Source: a candidate division BRC1 bacterium HGW-BRC1-1
GTDB lineage: Bacteria; Sumerlaeota; Sumerlaeia; Sumerlaeales; Sumerlaeaceae
NCBI GenBank assembly: GCA_002842095.1
Contig: PHCB01000008.1
Location: 316,995-369,652 of the forward strand
Direction: 5' to 3'
DNA: 52,658 nt
Part shown: positions 42,431 to 51,712 of the stretch, in pieces
How the letters are laid out: the number at the start of each line of letters is the position of its first letter
How positions within the stretch are numbered: position 1 is the first letter of the stretch
The notes under the pieces: model-generated
Database searches by the model: none
What the model was told of the DNA's origin: nothing
The model's input: the letters and a program-made list of their open reading frames with translations, nothing else
Position numbers and translations under genes: made by a program

Positions 42431-45004
42431 ATGAAACCTATTTATCTGATCATTGCCTTAGCCGTTTGCGTCCTTACTCCCGATCTCAGCCACGCCGATG
42501 TTATCCATTTCAAAACCGGCGGACAACGCGAAGTGGTCATTCTCAGCGAAACCGACGAGATCATCACATACAGGGACCCTTCCACCAATAGCGAAATGCG
42601 TTTACCGCGCAATCTCATCGACCGCATCGAACGTACAGGCAGCGATTCCGGACAAGAAGTAGGCCGACGTGCTCGCAGCGCCTTTGATAATGGACAGCCG
42701 GAGGAAGCCTTTAAAATCATCATCGAAGCCGCGAAGACTTCTCCCGGAGATGCTGCCACGCTTGCACAAATTTTCCCAAGCCTGATCAGTCGCCAGATTG
42801 CATCAAGCCGCGCTCGATTAGCCTCCGAGCCCAATGCAGCCGTTGCGGGGTATGAGTTAGCCCTGAAGACATTACGAGACCCCGCCTTGAAGGCGCTTGA
42901 TAAACCCGCGGGTTCATTTGACTCGATGATTGTAACCGCCAACAACGAGCTTGCTCAGGTGTGGGCGGACGCTGCAACGAAACAACCCGCCGATGCTTTA
43001 CCAATGCTTCGCAAGGCCACCGAACTGGCCCCTGCTAACATTGAATATCAGCTCCGCCTTGCTGCGGTTGCCAAAGCTGCGGGAGACAACGCTACTGCTC
43101 AGTCTGCGTTAAAAGCTGTGATTGCCAGCCCCGATGCTCGGGCCGAACAGAAAGCCATGGCAGACGCACAGATTCAAGGCTTGGGCGTGACCCCTTCATC
43201 CTCACAAACTCCTCAGACGATCGCCTCCCCCACGCCCGTTGAAGTGTTCCCCATGAACAATACATCCAACGTTACCCCTCCCGGAACCATGCCCCCCCCA
43301 AGCCAAACAGCTCAGACTGCACCGGGATCTTCCAACATAACGCCTGAGCAGGTACAGGAATCTGCCAAGGGAATGGTGGACCGGGTTAAGCATTTCTTTA
43401 CCACGTTTAAGTGGAACGAACTTCCCGGCCAAATGTCCGGTTGGTTCCAATCTGCCATTCAGGCCGGTGTCCACATTCTCGTTGGAATACTCGCGGCCGT
43501 CTGGCTTCTCTTGTATGCCCTGCCAAATTGGTTTTTGAAAATGCGGTCGAAGCACGGTGACATAGCAGCCGCCGAGAGCAGACAAATCGCCAAGCGTTAT
43601 GGCATCTTCGCCCTCTTCCCGTATCTCTTAAAGGCGCGCAAAGCCGGACCCACCAAAAACAAATGCCCCTTCTGTAACAAAGGCATCGACAACATCGAAG
43701 CCTATCGGGATTTGAACTTCTACGTCTGCCCCCATTGTCAGGAAAACATCACTCCCATTTACGACCTGAAGGACTACATCTCTCATCTCATTCAGCAGCT
43801 TGATTTCGAATCGCGCCGCGTAAAGGATAAGGGCAGCGAGAGCGTTGTGGAGCGCGATGCCATGCAGAAGCTTGTGAGGGCTGTCCTCACACTGGCCGTG
43901 CGACGCCGTGCAAGCGATATCCATCTCGACACCGAATCCGATGGAACAGCAAAGCTGCGTTCGCGCATTGATGGTTTGATGTATGACATGATCACCCTGC
44001 CCAAGGGGGTGGCTATCGCATTTATCTCCGCGTTAAAAATCATGGCAACGCTCGACATTACCGAGCGCCGTACCCCGCAGGACGGCAAAGCGAGCCTGTG
44101 GGTGGACAAGAACGACCTTGATCTGCGCATCAACACCAGCCCCGCCTCGCAGGGAGAGAAAGTCTCCATCCGTATCCTGAACCAGAAAAGCATTCAGGTC
44201 GACCCCAGCCGGCTTGGGTTGGAGGGAGATAACCTGGAGAAATTCCAGCGCTCTATCCATCGTCCCCATGGTGTTATCATCGTCACCGGCCCCTCGGGAT
44301 CAGGCAAATCCACCACGCTTTACGTGGCCCTCAACGAGATCAACACCGGCGAAAAAAACATCGTCACCATCGAGGATCCCATTGAGTATCAGCTCAAAGG
44401 CATCTCGCAGATGCAGGTGAATCCGGCGGCGAACTTCACCTTCGCCACGGGCCTGCGTTCCATCCTTCGTCAAGACCCCGACGTTATCATGGTCGGCGAA
44501 ATCCGAGACAAGGAAACGGCGGTCATTGCAGTCGAATCGGCCATGACGGGCCACCTGGTTTTCACGACCCTTCACACCATCGATGCTCCCACGGCATTTG
44601 GCCGTCTGGCTGACATGGCCGTCGACTCCCGCCGACTCGCAGAATCTGTCATCTGCGTGCTGGGCCAACGTCTCGTTCGAACGATTTGCCCCATTTGCCG
44701 CAAGGCTTATAAGCCAAAGAAAGCCGATCTGGAGATGCTGGAACTCGCAGACTCAACCATTGAATTTGTCCATGGTTCGGGTTGCGACAATTGCCTCAAC
44801 ACCGGCTACCAGGGGCGTCTCGGTGTTTTCGAATTCCTTATGCCCGATGATGCCATTCGCGAGGTTCTTGAAACCCGTGCCCAGGTGTCGGTGCTACGTG
44901 AACTGGCTCGGAAAACAGGATATCGTCCCATGCGTGACGAGGGAATTCTACGCATTAACCAAGGTGTCACGACCGTGGAAGAAGTAATCCGGGTAACGAT
45001 CTGA
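42431..45004 (+). CDS. PilB/GspE-type ATPase with exported N-terminal half and membrane span
   Basis: This 857-residue protein has an unusual order. A signal peptide (1-22, ending DLSHA) is followed by a small beta domain (23-75: DVIHFKTGGQREVVI, PRNLIDRIER) and a TPR-like helical region (about 78-250, LRKATELAPANIEYQLRLAAVA). A Pro/Thr/Ser-rich linker (about 250-310) leads to one membrane span (343-363). A zinc ribbon (CPFC 412-415, CPHC 433-436) comes next, then a full secretion/pilus ATPase: SDIHLD, Walker A GPSGSGKS (620-627), Asp box TIEDPIEY, Walker B DPDVIMVGEIRD and the C-terminal tetracysteine CPIC...CDNC (753-788). The span is followed by positive residues, placing the ATPase inside. 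The ATG at 42431 starts the signal peptide. Confidence 0.88.
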   Translation: MKPIYLIIALAVCVLTPDLSHADVIHFKTGGQREVVILSETDEIITYRDPSTNSEMRLPRNLIDRIERTGSDSGQEVGRRARSAFDNGQPEEAFKIIIEAAKTSPGDAATLAQIFPSLISRQIASSRARLASEPNAAVAGYELALKTLRDPALKALDKPAGSFDSMIVTANNELAQVWADAATKQPADALPMLRKATELAPANIEYQLRLAAVAKAAGDNATAQSALKAVIASPDARAEQKAMADAQIQGLGVTPSSSQTPQTIASPTPVEVFPMNNTSNVTPPGTMPPPSQTAQTAPGSSNITPEQVQESAKGMVDRVKHFFTTFKWNELPGQMSGWFQSAIQAGVHILVGILAAVWLLLYALPNWFLKMRSKHGDIAAAESRQIAKRYGIFALFPYLLKARKAGPTKNKCPFCNKGIDNIEAYRDLNFYVCPHCQENITPIYDLKDYISHLIQQLDFESRRVKDKGSESVVERDAMQKLVRAVLTLAVRRRASDIHLDTESDGTAKLRSRIDGLMYDMITLPKGVAIAFISALKIMATLDITERRTPQDGKASLWVDKNDLDLRINTSPASQGEKVSIRILNQKSIQVDPSRLGLEGDNLEKFQRSIHRPHGVIIVTGPSGSGKSTTLYVALNEINTGEKNIVTIEDPIEYQLKGISQMQVNPAANFTFATGLRSILRQDPDVIMVGEIRDKETAVIAVESAMTGHLVFTTLHTIDAPTAFGRLADMAVDSRRLAESVICVLGQRLVRTICPICRKAYKPKKADLEMLELADSTIEFVHGSGCDNCLNTGYQGRLGVFEFLMPDDAIREVLETRAQVSVLRELARKTGYRPMRDEGILRINQGVTTVEEVIRVTI

Positions 45005-45016
45005 GCGCCGCAAACC

Positions 45017-46228
45017 TTAGCGATTTTTTGGTGTTTTGCTTTCGGTTGCGCAAAGATGGGCGACGCAAGGATCCGGTTCGCGCGGCTCGCGCTCTGCCAA
45101 TACATCGTCGTAAAGGTCTTCGTAGAGTTTGAGAATACGAGTCGACTCAAAACAGCAGGTTGCCCGCTTACGACCATCTGTCCCCATGGATTCGTGCAAT
45201 TTAGAATCCGAAAGGATATCAATCGATGCGGCTGCTAAAGCCTCTATATCCCCCACTGGACGAAGATAGCCTGTTACCCCGTCCATCACCACTTCGCTCA
45301 AACCACTCCCAAGGGTTGCAACTACGGGAACGCCACTGCTCATGGCTTCCAGAGCCGCGACACCAAAGCTCTCATAACTGCTTGGGAACAGGAGAAGATC
45401 GGCGATGGCAAAGTAGTTTTCGATCATCGCCTGCTTTCCGAGAAAGTAGGTCGCATCCATCACGCCTAATTCCCTCGCCAGTTCGAGGGTTTTCTCTCGC
45501 TCTGGGCCATCACCGATCAGCAACAATTTCGAGGGGACTTTTTTACGGATCAGAGCGAACGAGCGGATCACATCTGCGACTCTTTTCACCGGGCGAAAAT
45601 TGGATAGATGTAGAATGATCCGTTCTTCCGGCTTCGCAAAATTACACCGGTAGTCACAAGTCGACCTCGGCGAAAAGCGTTTGGTATCAACCGAGTTATG
45701 AATTACCATGACCTTCTTGCTATCTCCGAACGTGCGATAGGTTTCATCGCGCAGCCAGGTTGAGACTGCTGTCACAGCGTCGCTGTTCTGAATTGCCCAC
45801 TGGGTAAGGGGATAATAGGCCGGCGCACTTCCGACGAGGGTGATGTCGGTACCGTGAAGTGTCGTAACAATTTTCAAGTTACGCGGTCGCAGAACCTGTT
45901 TTGCTATAATCCCGCTGATGGCGTGAGGCACGGCATAATGCGCATGGATCAGGTCGAGCTTTTCATCATCCACAATCTGGACAATCTTCGATGCCATTTC
46001 CAAACCGTATGAACGCGCGGGCATGGCATCATACACCATTCCGGCCACTTCGTGGAAATAGATGTTCTCGTAGAACTCCCCCGTCTCTAAACGAAAGGGC
46101 ATTTGGTTACTGATGAAATGCACTTTGTGACCAACACGGGCCAGCTCTCGCCCGAGTTCCGTTGCCACGACCCCACTGCCGCCATACGTCGCATAGCATA
46201 CGATGCCGATCCGTTTCTGTGCAGACAT
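45017..46228 (-). CDS. bshA: N-acetyl-alpha-D-glucosaminyl L-malate synthase
   Basis: This 403-residue GT4 enzyme makes GlcNAc-malate, the first step of bacillithiol synthesis. The family-specific N-terminus [20 protein letters not shown] (20 residues) is near-diagnostic. [18 protein letters not shown], the LSNFRPVKR segment and the donor motif [23 protein letters not shown] follow. Bacillithiol is the major thiol in Firmicutes, Deinococcus and several Bacteroidetes-related and Acidobacterial lineages. I chose the ATG at 46228, with GGAG seven bases upstream; a TTG at 46234 is too close to that site. No bshB or bshC is in the window. It follows mnmG by 128 bases. Confidence 0.9.
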   Translation of the reverse strand: MSAQKRIGIVCYATYGGSGVVATELGRELARVGHKVHFISNQMPFRLETGEFYENIYFHEVAGMVYDAMPARSYGLEMASKIVQIVDDEKLDLIHAHYAVPHAISGIIAKQVLRPRNLKIVTTLHGTDITLVGSAPAYYPLTQWAIQNSDAVTAVSTWLRDETYRTFGDSKKVMVIHNSVDTKRFSPRSTCDYRCNFAKPEERIILHLSNFRPVKRVADVIRSFALIRKKVPSKLLLIGDGPEREKTLELARELGVMDATYFLGKQAMIENYFAIADLLLFPSSYESFGVAALEAMSSGVPVVATLGSGLSEVVMDGVTGYLRPVGDIEALAAASIDILSDSKLHESMGTDGRKRATCCFESTRILKLYEDLYDDVLAEREPREPDPCVAHLCATESKTPKNR

Positions 46229-46256
46229 GGACAACTCCGTTTTCGAGCAGATCAGA

Positions 46257-46273
46257 GATGGGTTCGCCCCATC
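46257..46273 (-). other. Hairpin in the mnmG-bshA gap
   Basis: GATGGG and CCCATC pair over the loop GCGAA (minus strand), 29 bases before the bshA start and after mnmG. No T-run follows. It may be an mRNA processing or attenuation element. Confidence 0.35.
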
Positions 46274-46356
46274 AGAGGTGAGTCTCCAAGATTTCTCTTC
46301 GTGAGGATCAAATACAAACGTAAAATTTCAGCACGGGCATTCAGAACCTACACCGG

Positions 46357-48267
46357 TCAGGCTGCAGCTTCCCGGGTGCGAAGGTGAATGAGAAGGACGG
46401 AAATGTCCGCCGGGTTGACACCTGCAATTCGCGATGCCTGTCCCACCGTAGCGGGGCGCATAACCGCCAGCTTCTGAGCGGCTTCCGTCCGTAAACCTCG
46501 GATGGTTGCATAGGGAAGGTCAGCAGGAAGAACCATATGTTCCATTCCCGAGACTCGACGTACTTGTTCGTGTTGACGCGCCACATAACCCTCATACTTT
46601 ATGGCCAGCTCAACCTGTTCCTGAAGCCGCAGGGCGTCACGCTCGGAAAGTCCAGCTGTTCCATTGTTTCCTGTTTGAGCAAGCCCCCAACCAACGAGGT
46701 CTTGGTATTGCACCTCCGGACGCGAGAGAAATTGAGCCAGCGAAATCCCATTGTCCAATCGCTCCAAACCATGGCGCTCTGCGTCGGCAACTGGCAACTT
46801 GGCCGGGCGCAGGATGGTGCTCTTCAGTCGCGCCACTTCTGCGTGAATCGCTTCCCGATATTTTAAAAGGCGTTCGATGTCGGCCTCATCAATAAGACCA
46901 GCACGGCGACCATGCTCCAACATTCGCAAATCCGCATTGTCCTGCCTTAACAACAAACGATATTCGGCCCGGGAGGTGAACATCCGGTAAGGCTCGCGAT
47001 GTTCCTTGGTTACGAGGTCATCCATCAGCACGCCCATGTAAGCTTCGTCGCGTGCCAGAGTGAACGGCTCTTCGCCTCGCATCTTCAACACCGCGTTAGT
47101 GGCCGCCAATAGACCTTGAGCCGCAGCCTCCTCGTAACCAGTCGTGCCGTTGATCTGACCGGCCAGATATAGCCCCTCCACGTCGCGCACCTGCATGGTC
47201 ATGGAAATCTGCGAAGGCGGCACGAAAGTGTATTCGATGGCATAGCCAACCCGGGTTATACGGGCATTTTCCAGTCCTCGGATCGAGTGGATGAAGTCGC
47301 GCTGAACATCTTCAGGCAGCGAAGTGCTGACGCCATTCACGTAGATTTCCGAGGTGTGCAATCCTTCCGGTTCGAGGAAAATCTGGTGTCGGTCCTTCTC
47401 TGCAAACCGCACAACTTTGTCCTCAATGCTTGGACAATAGCGCGGTCCGACCCCTTGAATGTGCCCGCCATACATGGCGCTGCGATTGAGGTTGGCGCGA
47501 ATGATGTCATGCGTCTGTTCGTTCGTGTGCGTGATGTGGCAGGAAACCTGTGGCAGCGGAATGGTGCGGGTTCGAAATGAAAACGGCTGGGGAGGATCGT
47601 CGCCCGGCTGAGCCTCGAGAATATCCCAATTGATGGTGCGACGGTCGAGACGCGGTGGGGTTCCTGTCTTCAACCGTTCCGTTTTGAGGCCGACTTCCCT
47701 GAGCGAGCCAGACAATTTATCCGCGCTACACTCCCCCGCTCTTCCAGCAGGGAACGAATGGTCACCCACATGAATGAGTCCATCCAGAAAGGTGCCCGTT
47801 GTTAGAATCACTGCCCGGCACGGGATACGCACACCGTGATCCGTTTCAATGGCTTCGACCCGGGTTCCTGTTCCTGTGGATGCGTATTCGATGCGGTCAG
47901 CGGTTCCCTGCAGCATCTCGAGGTTGGGTTGCGCTTCCAGGTATTCTTTCATCCACTGCGAGTAAGCTCGTTTATCGCACTGAGCCCGGGGGGCGCGGAC
48001 CGCCGGGCCTTTGCTCATGTTGAGCATACGGAACTGAATCCCGTTTTGATCCGTTGCGATGCCCATGACGCCGCCCAGCGCATCAATTTCGCGGACGAGG
48101 TGCCCCTTGGCCAGGCCACCTATGGCAGGATTGCAACTCATCAGGGCAATGTGATCGAGATTCATCGTAAGCAGCAACGTACGCACGCCCAAGCGCGCCG
48201 CAGCGCAAGCCGCCTCCACGCCCGCGTGACCGGCGCCCACTACTACTATGTCGAATCCGTTGTTCAT
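46357..48267 (-). CDS. mnmG: tRNA uridine-5-carboxymethylaminomethyl modification enzyme MnmG (GidA)
   Basis: This 636-residue FAD enzyme works with MnmE to modify wobble uridine 34 of tRNAs. Visible are the FAD-binding VVGAGHAGVEAA (about 9-20), CNPAIGGLAKGHLVREIDALGG with the catalytic cysteine, SFPAGRAGE, TGTPPRLDRRTI and GQINGTTGYEEAAAQG. The C-terminal helical domain binds MnmE. The length is normal. The ATG at 48267 (MNNGFD) is preferred over a TTG at 48279. It diverges from fabI across 105 bases. mnmE is not in the window. Confidence 0.96.
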   Translation of the reverse strand: MNNGFDIVVVGAGHAGVEAACAAARLGVRTLLLTMNLDHIALMSCNPAIGGLAKGHLVREIDALGGVMGIATDQNGIQFRMLNMSKGPAVRAPRAQCDKRAYSQWMKEYLEAQPNLEMLQGTADRIEYASTGTGTRVEAIETDHGVRIPCRAVILTTGTFLDGLIHVGDHSFPAGRAGECSADKLSGSLREVGLKTERLKTGTPPRLDRRTINWDILEAQPGDDPPQPFSFRTRTIPLPQVSCHITHTNEQTHDIIRANLNRSAMYGGHIQGVGPRYCPSIEDKVVRFAEKDRHQIFLEPEGLHTSEIYVNGVSTSLPEDVQRDFIHSIRGLENARITRVGYAIEYTFVPPSQISMTMQVRDVEGLYLAGQINGTTGYEEAAAQGLLAATNAVLKMRGEEPFTLARDEAYMGVLMDDLVTKEHREPYRMFTSRAEYRLLLRQDNADLRMLEHGRRAGLIDEADIERLLKYREAIHAEVARLKSTILRPAKLPVADAERHGLERLDNGISLAQFLSRPEVQYQDLVGWGLAQTGNNGTAGLSERDALRLQEQVELAIKYEGYVARQHEQVRRVSGMEHMVLPADLPYATIRGLRTEAAQKLAVMRPATVGQASRIAGVNPADISVLLIHLRTREAAA

Positions 48268-48339
48268 GAGAGTCGGCAAAATCTACTCTCGGCGGGGCGT
48301 ATCAATCAAACGAGAGCAATTGTCCGTTTTTCCTTGTCA

Positions 48340-48370
48340 GAGCGCATCCGCTCCGCAGGGTTAGGAGCGG
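48340..48370 (+). promoter_or_regulatory. fabI leader with a stem covering the ribosome-binding site
   Basis: CCGCTCC (48348-48354) pairs perfectly with GGAGCGG (48364-48370), which includes the AGGAG ribosome-binding site of fabI two bases before its ATG. GAGCG (48340-48344) can pair instead with CGCTC (48349-48353), freeing the site. The two folds exclude each other. Confidence 0.5.
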
Positions 48371-48372
48371 TC

Positions 48373-49149
48373 ATGGAAAAAGGAATGTTAGCCGGCAAAA
48401 CCGGACTTGTTTTCGGCGTCGCAAACCGACGCAGTATCGCTTGGGCCATCGCCCAGGCCTGGGCGGCGCAAGGCGCGCGCTTGATTTTCAGCTATGCTGG
48501 CGACCGTATCCGCGGTAATGTGGAAGAGTTGGCGGCCAGCCTCGGGGGCGAAGTGCTCATCGCGCCCTGCGATGTGAGCAAAGACGAAGACATTACTACT
48601 TTCTTCGAGTATGTGAAGTCGAAAACCGACCGGGTTGACATGATCCTTCACAGCATCGCATTTGCTCCCAAGGAAGCGCTGGAGGGCGAGTTCCTCAACA
48701 CCTCCCGTGACGCATTCCTGACGGCGCAGAACATCAGCGTCTATTCCCTTATTGCCCTCATGCGCGCAGCATCTCCCCTTTTTACTGATGGGGGAAGTGT
48801 CGTCACGCTCTCATTTTATGGTGGGGTGAAAGTTTTCCCCAATTATAACGTGATGGGTGTGGCGAAAGCGGCTTTAGAGGCCTCGGTGCGCTATCTGGCA
48901 GCCGAATTGGGACCCCGCCAGATACGCGTCAACGCCATAAGCGCCGGTCCGGTAAACACGCTTGCTGCTCGCGGTATCGCAAAGTTCAGCGAGTTACTCA
49001 AAGTATACGGAGACCGCGCACCGCTGGGACGCACTTGTGAACTGGAAGAGATTGGCCAAACCGGAGCATTCCTGGCGTCATCGGCGTCCAGCGGAATCAC
49101 AGGGCAGACTCTCTATGTTGATGGCGGCTACGAAATAACAGGTTGCTGA
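48373..49149 (+). CDS. fabI: Enoyl-[acyl-carrier-protein] reductase (NADH)
   Basis: This 258-residue SDR enzyme reduces enoyl-ACP in the last step of each fatty-acid elongation round. It has the FabI-type cofactor loop GLVFGVANRRSIAWAIA (about 11-27), CDVSKDEDI, LHSIAFAPKEALEG and the active-site pair Y-x6-K in NYNVMGVAKAAL. SAGPVNTLAARGI and the C-terminal GITGQTLYVDGGY are also typical. The start at 48373 is fixed by AGGAG (48363-48367) five bases upstream. The frame is open far upstream but only antisense to mnmG. It is the target class of triclosan; no resistance substitution is claimed here. Its last 22 bases overlap the convergent EamA gene. Confidence 0.95.
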   Translation: MEKGMLAGKTGLVFGVANRRSIAWAIAQAWAAQGARLIFSYAGDRIRGNVEELAASLGGEVLIAPCDVSKDEDITTFFEYVKSKTDRVDMILHSIAFAPKEALEGEFLNTSRDAFLTAQNISVYSLIALMRAASPLFTDGGSVVTLSFYGGVKVFPNYNVMGVAKAALEASVRYLAAELGPRQIRVNAISAGPVNTLAARGIAKFSELLKVYGDRAPLGRTCELEEIGQTGAFLASSASSGITGQTLYVDGGYEITGC

Positions 49150-50087
49150 GGGATCGTAGCCGTAACACGGGAGGCGTTTTCCTTCCCGCGATACATGAGC
49201 ACCAATGCCGCTACGACCAGCGAGAAACCCACCCCGTGATTCAGCGTCAGGGGTTCTCCGAGAATGATCACGCTCAGGCCTGCGCCCCAAATGCCGATCA
49301 GGAACCAATAGACGGCAACAGACGTTACCTTATAGCGACGAACGATGCCGTACCAAATGCGGAACGCCACGGCCGAGACCAGCGCCAGCCACAGAACAAT
49401 GATCAGAAACCGCCAATCTGCCAGCGAGGCCCAATGCCTTTGGTTTTCTGTTAAGGCTGCCACCGCAAGAAGAAGCAACCCCCCGAACAACTGCTGCGAT
49501 CCGGTAAGTCGAACCAACCCCAAGCCCCCCTTGTAGTTTATGACGAGCATCGTTCCCGCCGAGGAGACGACCAATCCTCCCAGTATGAAAAGACAGCCGA
49601 TGATGGAGGTCGACTGACTTGCCACCCCATGGGGACGCCCGGCGGCGATGATGGCGATGCCTCCGAAAGCCAGCAAAATGGCCATGGCCTTGCGTCGATC
49701 AATGCGGTCATTATGCAAAACGAAATGCGCCATGATGGAATTGATGATGGGACTTGCCGAATCGATCAGTGCGCCGCTGGCTCCCGAGGTTCTCGCCATC
49801 CCGAGAAAGAACATGCCATAAAAAATGGCCGTGCTGAGAAGTCCAATCAAAGCAACAGACCGCCACAACGCCGGGAGCGGGGGGTAGATAGTTTTCTCGC
49901 CCTTATCCCGTGATCGAATGACTTTCCAAACCAGTGATGCCACCAGCAACAATATGCCCGCGAAGGTGAACCGTAGTCCTGCAAAACCGATCGGGTCTGA
50001 GTATTGAAGGCCAAGTTTCACAAACGGAAAAGCCGTTCCCCACAAAAGTGTGGCCAGAAGCACTTTGAAAAAATCCACAGGTCGCAT
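49128..50087 (-). CDS. EamA/DMT-family transporter
   Basis: This 319-residue membrane protein has about ten spans in two EamA repeats (LLWGTAFPFVKLGLQYSDPIGFAGLRF near the start). The motif ASPIINSIMAHFVLHND in the first half and SVIILGEPLTLNHGVGFSLVV in the second are typical of drug/metabolite exporters. Substrates are amino acids, nucleosides or other small molecules and cannot be told from sequence. Its 3' end overlaps the convergent fabI gene by 22 bases, so the two transcripts are complementary there. Confidence 0.88.
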   Translation of the reverse strand: MRPVDFFKVLLATLLWGTAFPFVKLGLQYSDPIGFAGLRFTFAGILLLVASLVWKVIRSRDKGEKTIYPPLPALWRSVALIGLLSTAIFYGMFFLGMARTSGASGALIDSASPIINSIMAHFVLHNDRIDRRKAMAILLAFGGIAIIAAGRPHGVASQSTSIIGCLFILGGLVVSSAGTMLVINYKGGLGLVRLTGSQQLFGGLLLLAVAALTENQRHWASLADWRFLIIVLWLALVSAVAFRIWYGIVRRYKVTSVAVYWFLIGIWGAGLSVIILGEPLTLNHGVGFSLVVAALVLMYRGKENASRVTATIPQQPVIS

Positions 50088-50226
50088 AGGCGTCGGATTG
50101 CGCGTTATCCGGTATGCTTTCCAGCAAAAACTTTACGCCTCGTTGAACAGGCTCTTTACAGACCGATTATGATGACGCATGCAGAGGATGTTTCCAACCA
50201 ACGATATTGCCTGAGGTTAATCTCCC

Positions 50227-51708
50227 ATGCCACTCACCACTTCGTTCAGAATCTCCCTTGCGATTTGCGCAGCGTTCTTTGCCTCTCCCCTGATTGCGCA
50301 AGGATCAGCCGCTCAAACTCAATCCGCCGAATTCTCCGCCTATGTGGAAGAGGTGGCCTCATCCAAACCCTACGAGTCCGGTGTTTTTGCGGTTTGTTTT
50401 ATGAACCCGGATGGCCGCACCGAGTTGCTGAACGTCAACGGTGGGAAGAGCGTCCTGCCTGCGTCGTGCATGAAAACCGTCTCGTCTGGAATCGCCATGT
50501 CGCATCTGGGCCCCGACCACCGTTTTCACACAGACGTCATCACAAGCGGAAGCGTCGTGAATGGCCTGCTCAATGGCGACCTTGTCGTGCGTGGCGGGGG
50601 TGACCCAACCCTCGGTAGCGACCGCGTGAAGGGCAGCCTGAATGCCTTGCAGGTTATCGACGAGATTGTCTCAACCACACGCGCGGTCGGCATCCAGAGC
50701 ATCACCGGCGATGTCGTGGGCGACGACTCCTACTTCCCCTGGGATCCCATCCCGGACGGCTGGGACTGGCAGGATATCGGAAACTATTACGGCGCGGGCA
50801 CGAGTGGTCTATGCTTCAGTGACAACCTCTACCACCTGCGCTTTAAGCCGGGGAAATCTGTCAACGATCCAGCCCAAATCATTGCCTCAGACCCACCCCT
50901 TCCCGGCGTCGAATGGGTAAATGAGATGCGTACCGGTGCTGCTGGTAGCGGAGATCAAGGTTATATATACGGGGCGCCGGCAGGAAGTTTGCGGTGGGTG
51001 CGGGGAACTGTACCCGCCGGAGACATATTCAGTATCCGCGGTTCACTTCCTGACCCGGCGCTGACCTGTGCCCATATGTTGAAGGCCGCTCTGAATTCGC
51101 AAGGAATCAGGGTCGGGGGCATCGCGCGCTCCACTCGCGGGAAATCTGAAGGGACTGGTGGATCAAAAATTCTGACTCTCGAGTCCCCAAGAGTTGCGGA
51201 TATTATGTTTAACCTCAATAAGGAGAGCTTCAATTTATACGCCGAGATGATGCTGATGCACACCTCCCGATCAGCGGACGACGGGCTTCGTGCAGCGGGG
51301 GTGAAGCTCGAAGAGAAGTTCCTCAAAGAAGCCAACGTCCCGATGAACGGATGGAACATTACTGACGGCAGCGGATTGGGCAGAACCAACACCGTCACCG
51401 CCATCGGCATGGTTCATTACCTCTCTGCTTTGATGAAAAAGCCTCATTTCAAAGAATGGAAGAACACCATCGCCGTGATGGGCGTAGACGGCGATCTCGC
51501 GAAGCGGAGCATTGGCACGCCGCTGGTTAAGAACGTTATCGGAAAAACCGGTTACATTGGGGGTTCCCGGGGCCTGGTTGGATATTTGACAACGCACTCG
51601 GGCAAAGAACTTACATTCGCGATCCTTGCCAACCACTTCGATGGCACTATGAAGAGTGTGGATGCCGACATCGACAAGGTTCTGCTGAAGGCTTACGAAA
51701 CCTGGTGA
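50227..51708 (+). CDS. dacB: D-alanyl-D-alanine carboxypeptidase/endopeptidase (PBP4, family S13)
   Basis: This 493-residue periplasmic penicillin-binding protein trims or cleaves peptidoglycan cross-links. The signal peptide ends near residue 27 (FFASPLIAQGSA). The three active-site motifs are intact: SCMK (S80 to K83), SFN (334-336) and KTG (440-442). The DGSGLGRTN segment typical of S13 is also present. The length matches E. coli DacB. GAGG lies about ten bases before the ATG. A possible promoter (TTGAAC 50143-50148, TATGAT 50168-50173) has a long 19-base spacer. It ends 4 bases before the convergent membrane-protein gene. Confidence 0.93.
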   Translation: MPLTTSFRISLAICAAFFASPLIAQGSAAQTQSAEFSAYVEEVASSKPYESGVFAVCFMNPDGRTELLNVNGGKSVLPASCMKTVSSGIAMSHLGPDHRFHTDVITSGSVVNGLLNGDLVVRGGGDPTLGSDRVKGSLNALQVIDEIVSTTRAVGIQSITGDVVGDDSYFPWDPIPDGWDWQDIGNYYGAGTSGLCFSDNLYHLRFKPGKSVNDPAQIIASDPPLPGVEWVNEMRTGAAGSGDQGYIYGAPAGSLRWVRGTVPAGDIFSIRGSLPDPALTCAHMLKAALNSQGIRVGGIARSTRGKSEGTGGSKILTLESPRVADIMFNLNKESFNLYAEMMLMHTSRSADDGLRAAGVKLEEKFLKEANVPMNGWNITDGSGLGRTNTVTAIGMVHYLSALMKKPHFKEWKNTIAVMGVDGDLAKRSIGTPLVKNVIGKTGYIGGSRGLVGYLTTHSGKELTFAILANHFDGTMKSVDADIDKVLLKAYETW

Positions 51709-51712
51709 GGGT

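Noticed and set aside
47836-48372. Upstream extension of the fabI frame
   Set aside because: The extra 179 codons are antisense to mnmG; the true start has AGGAG five bases before it and matches the family N-terminus.
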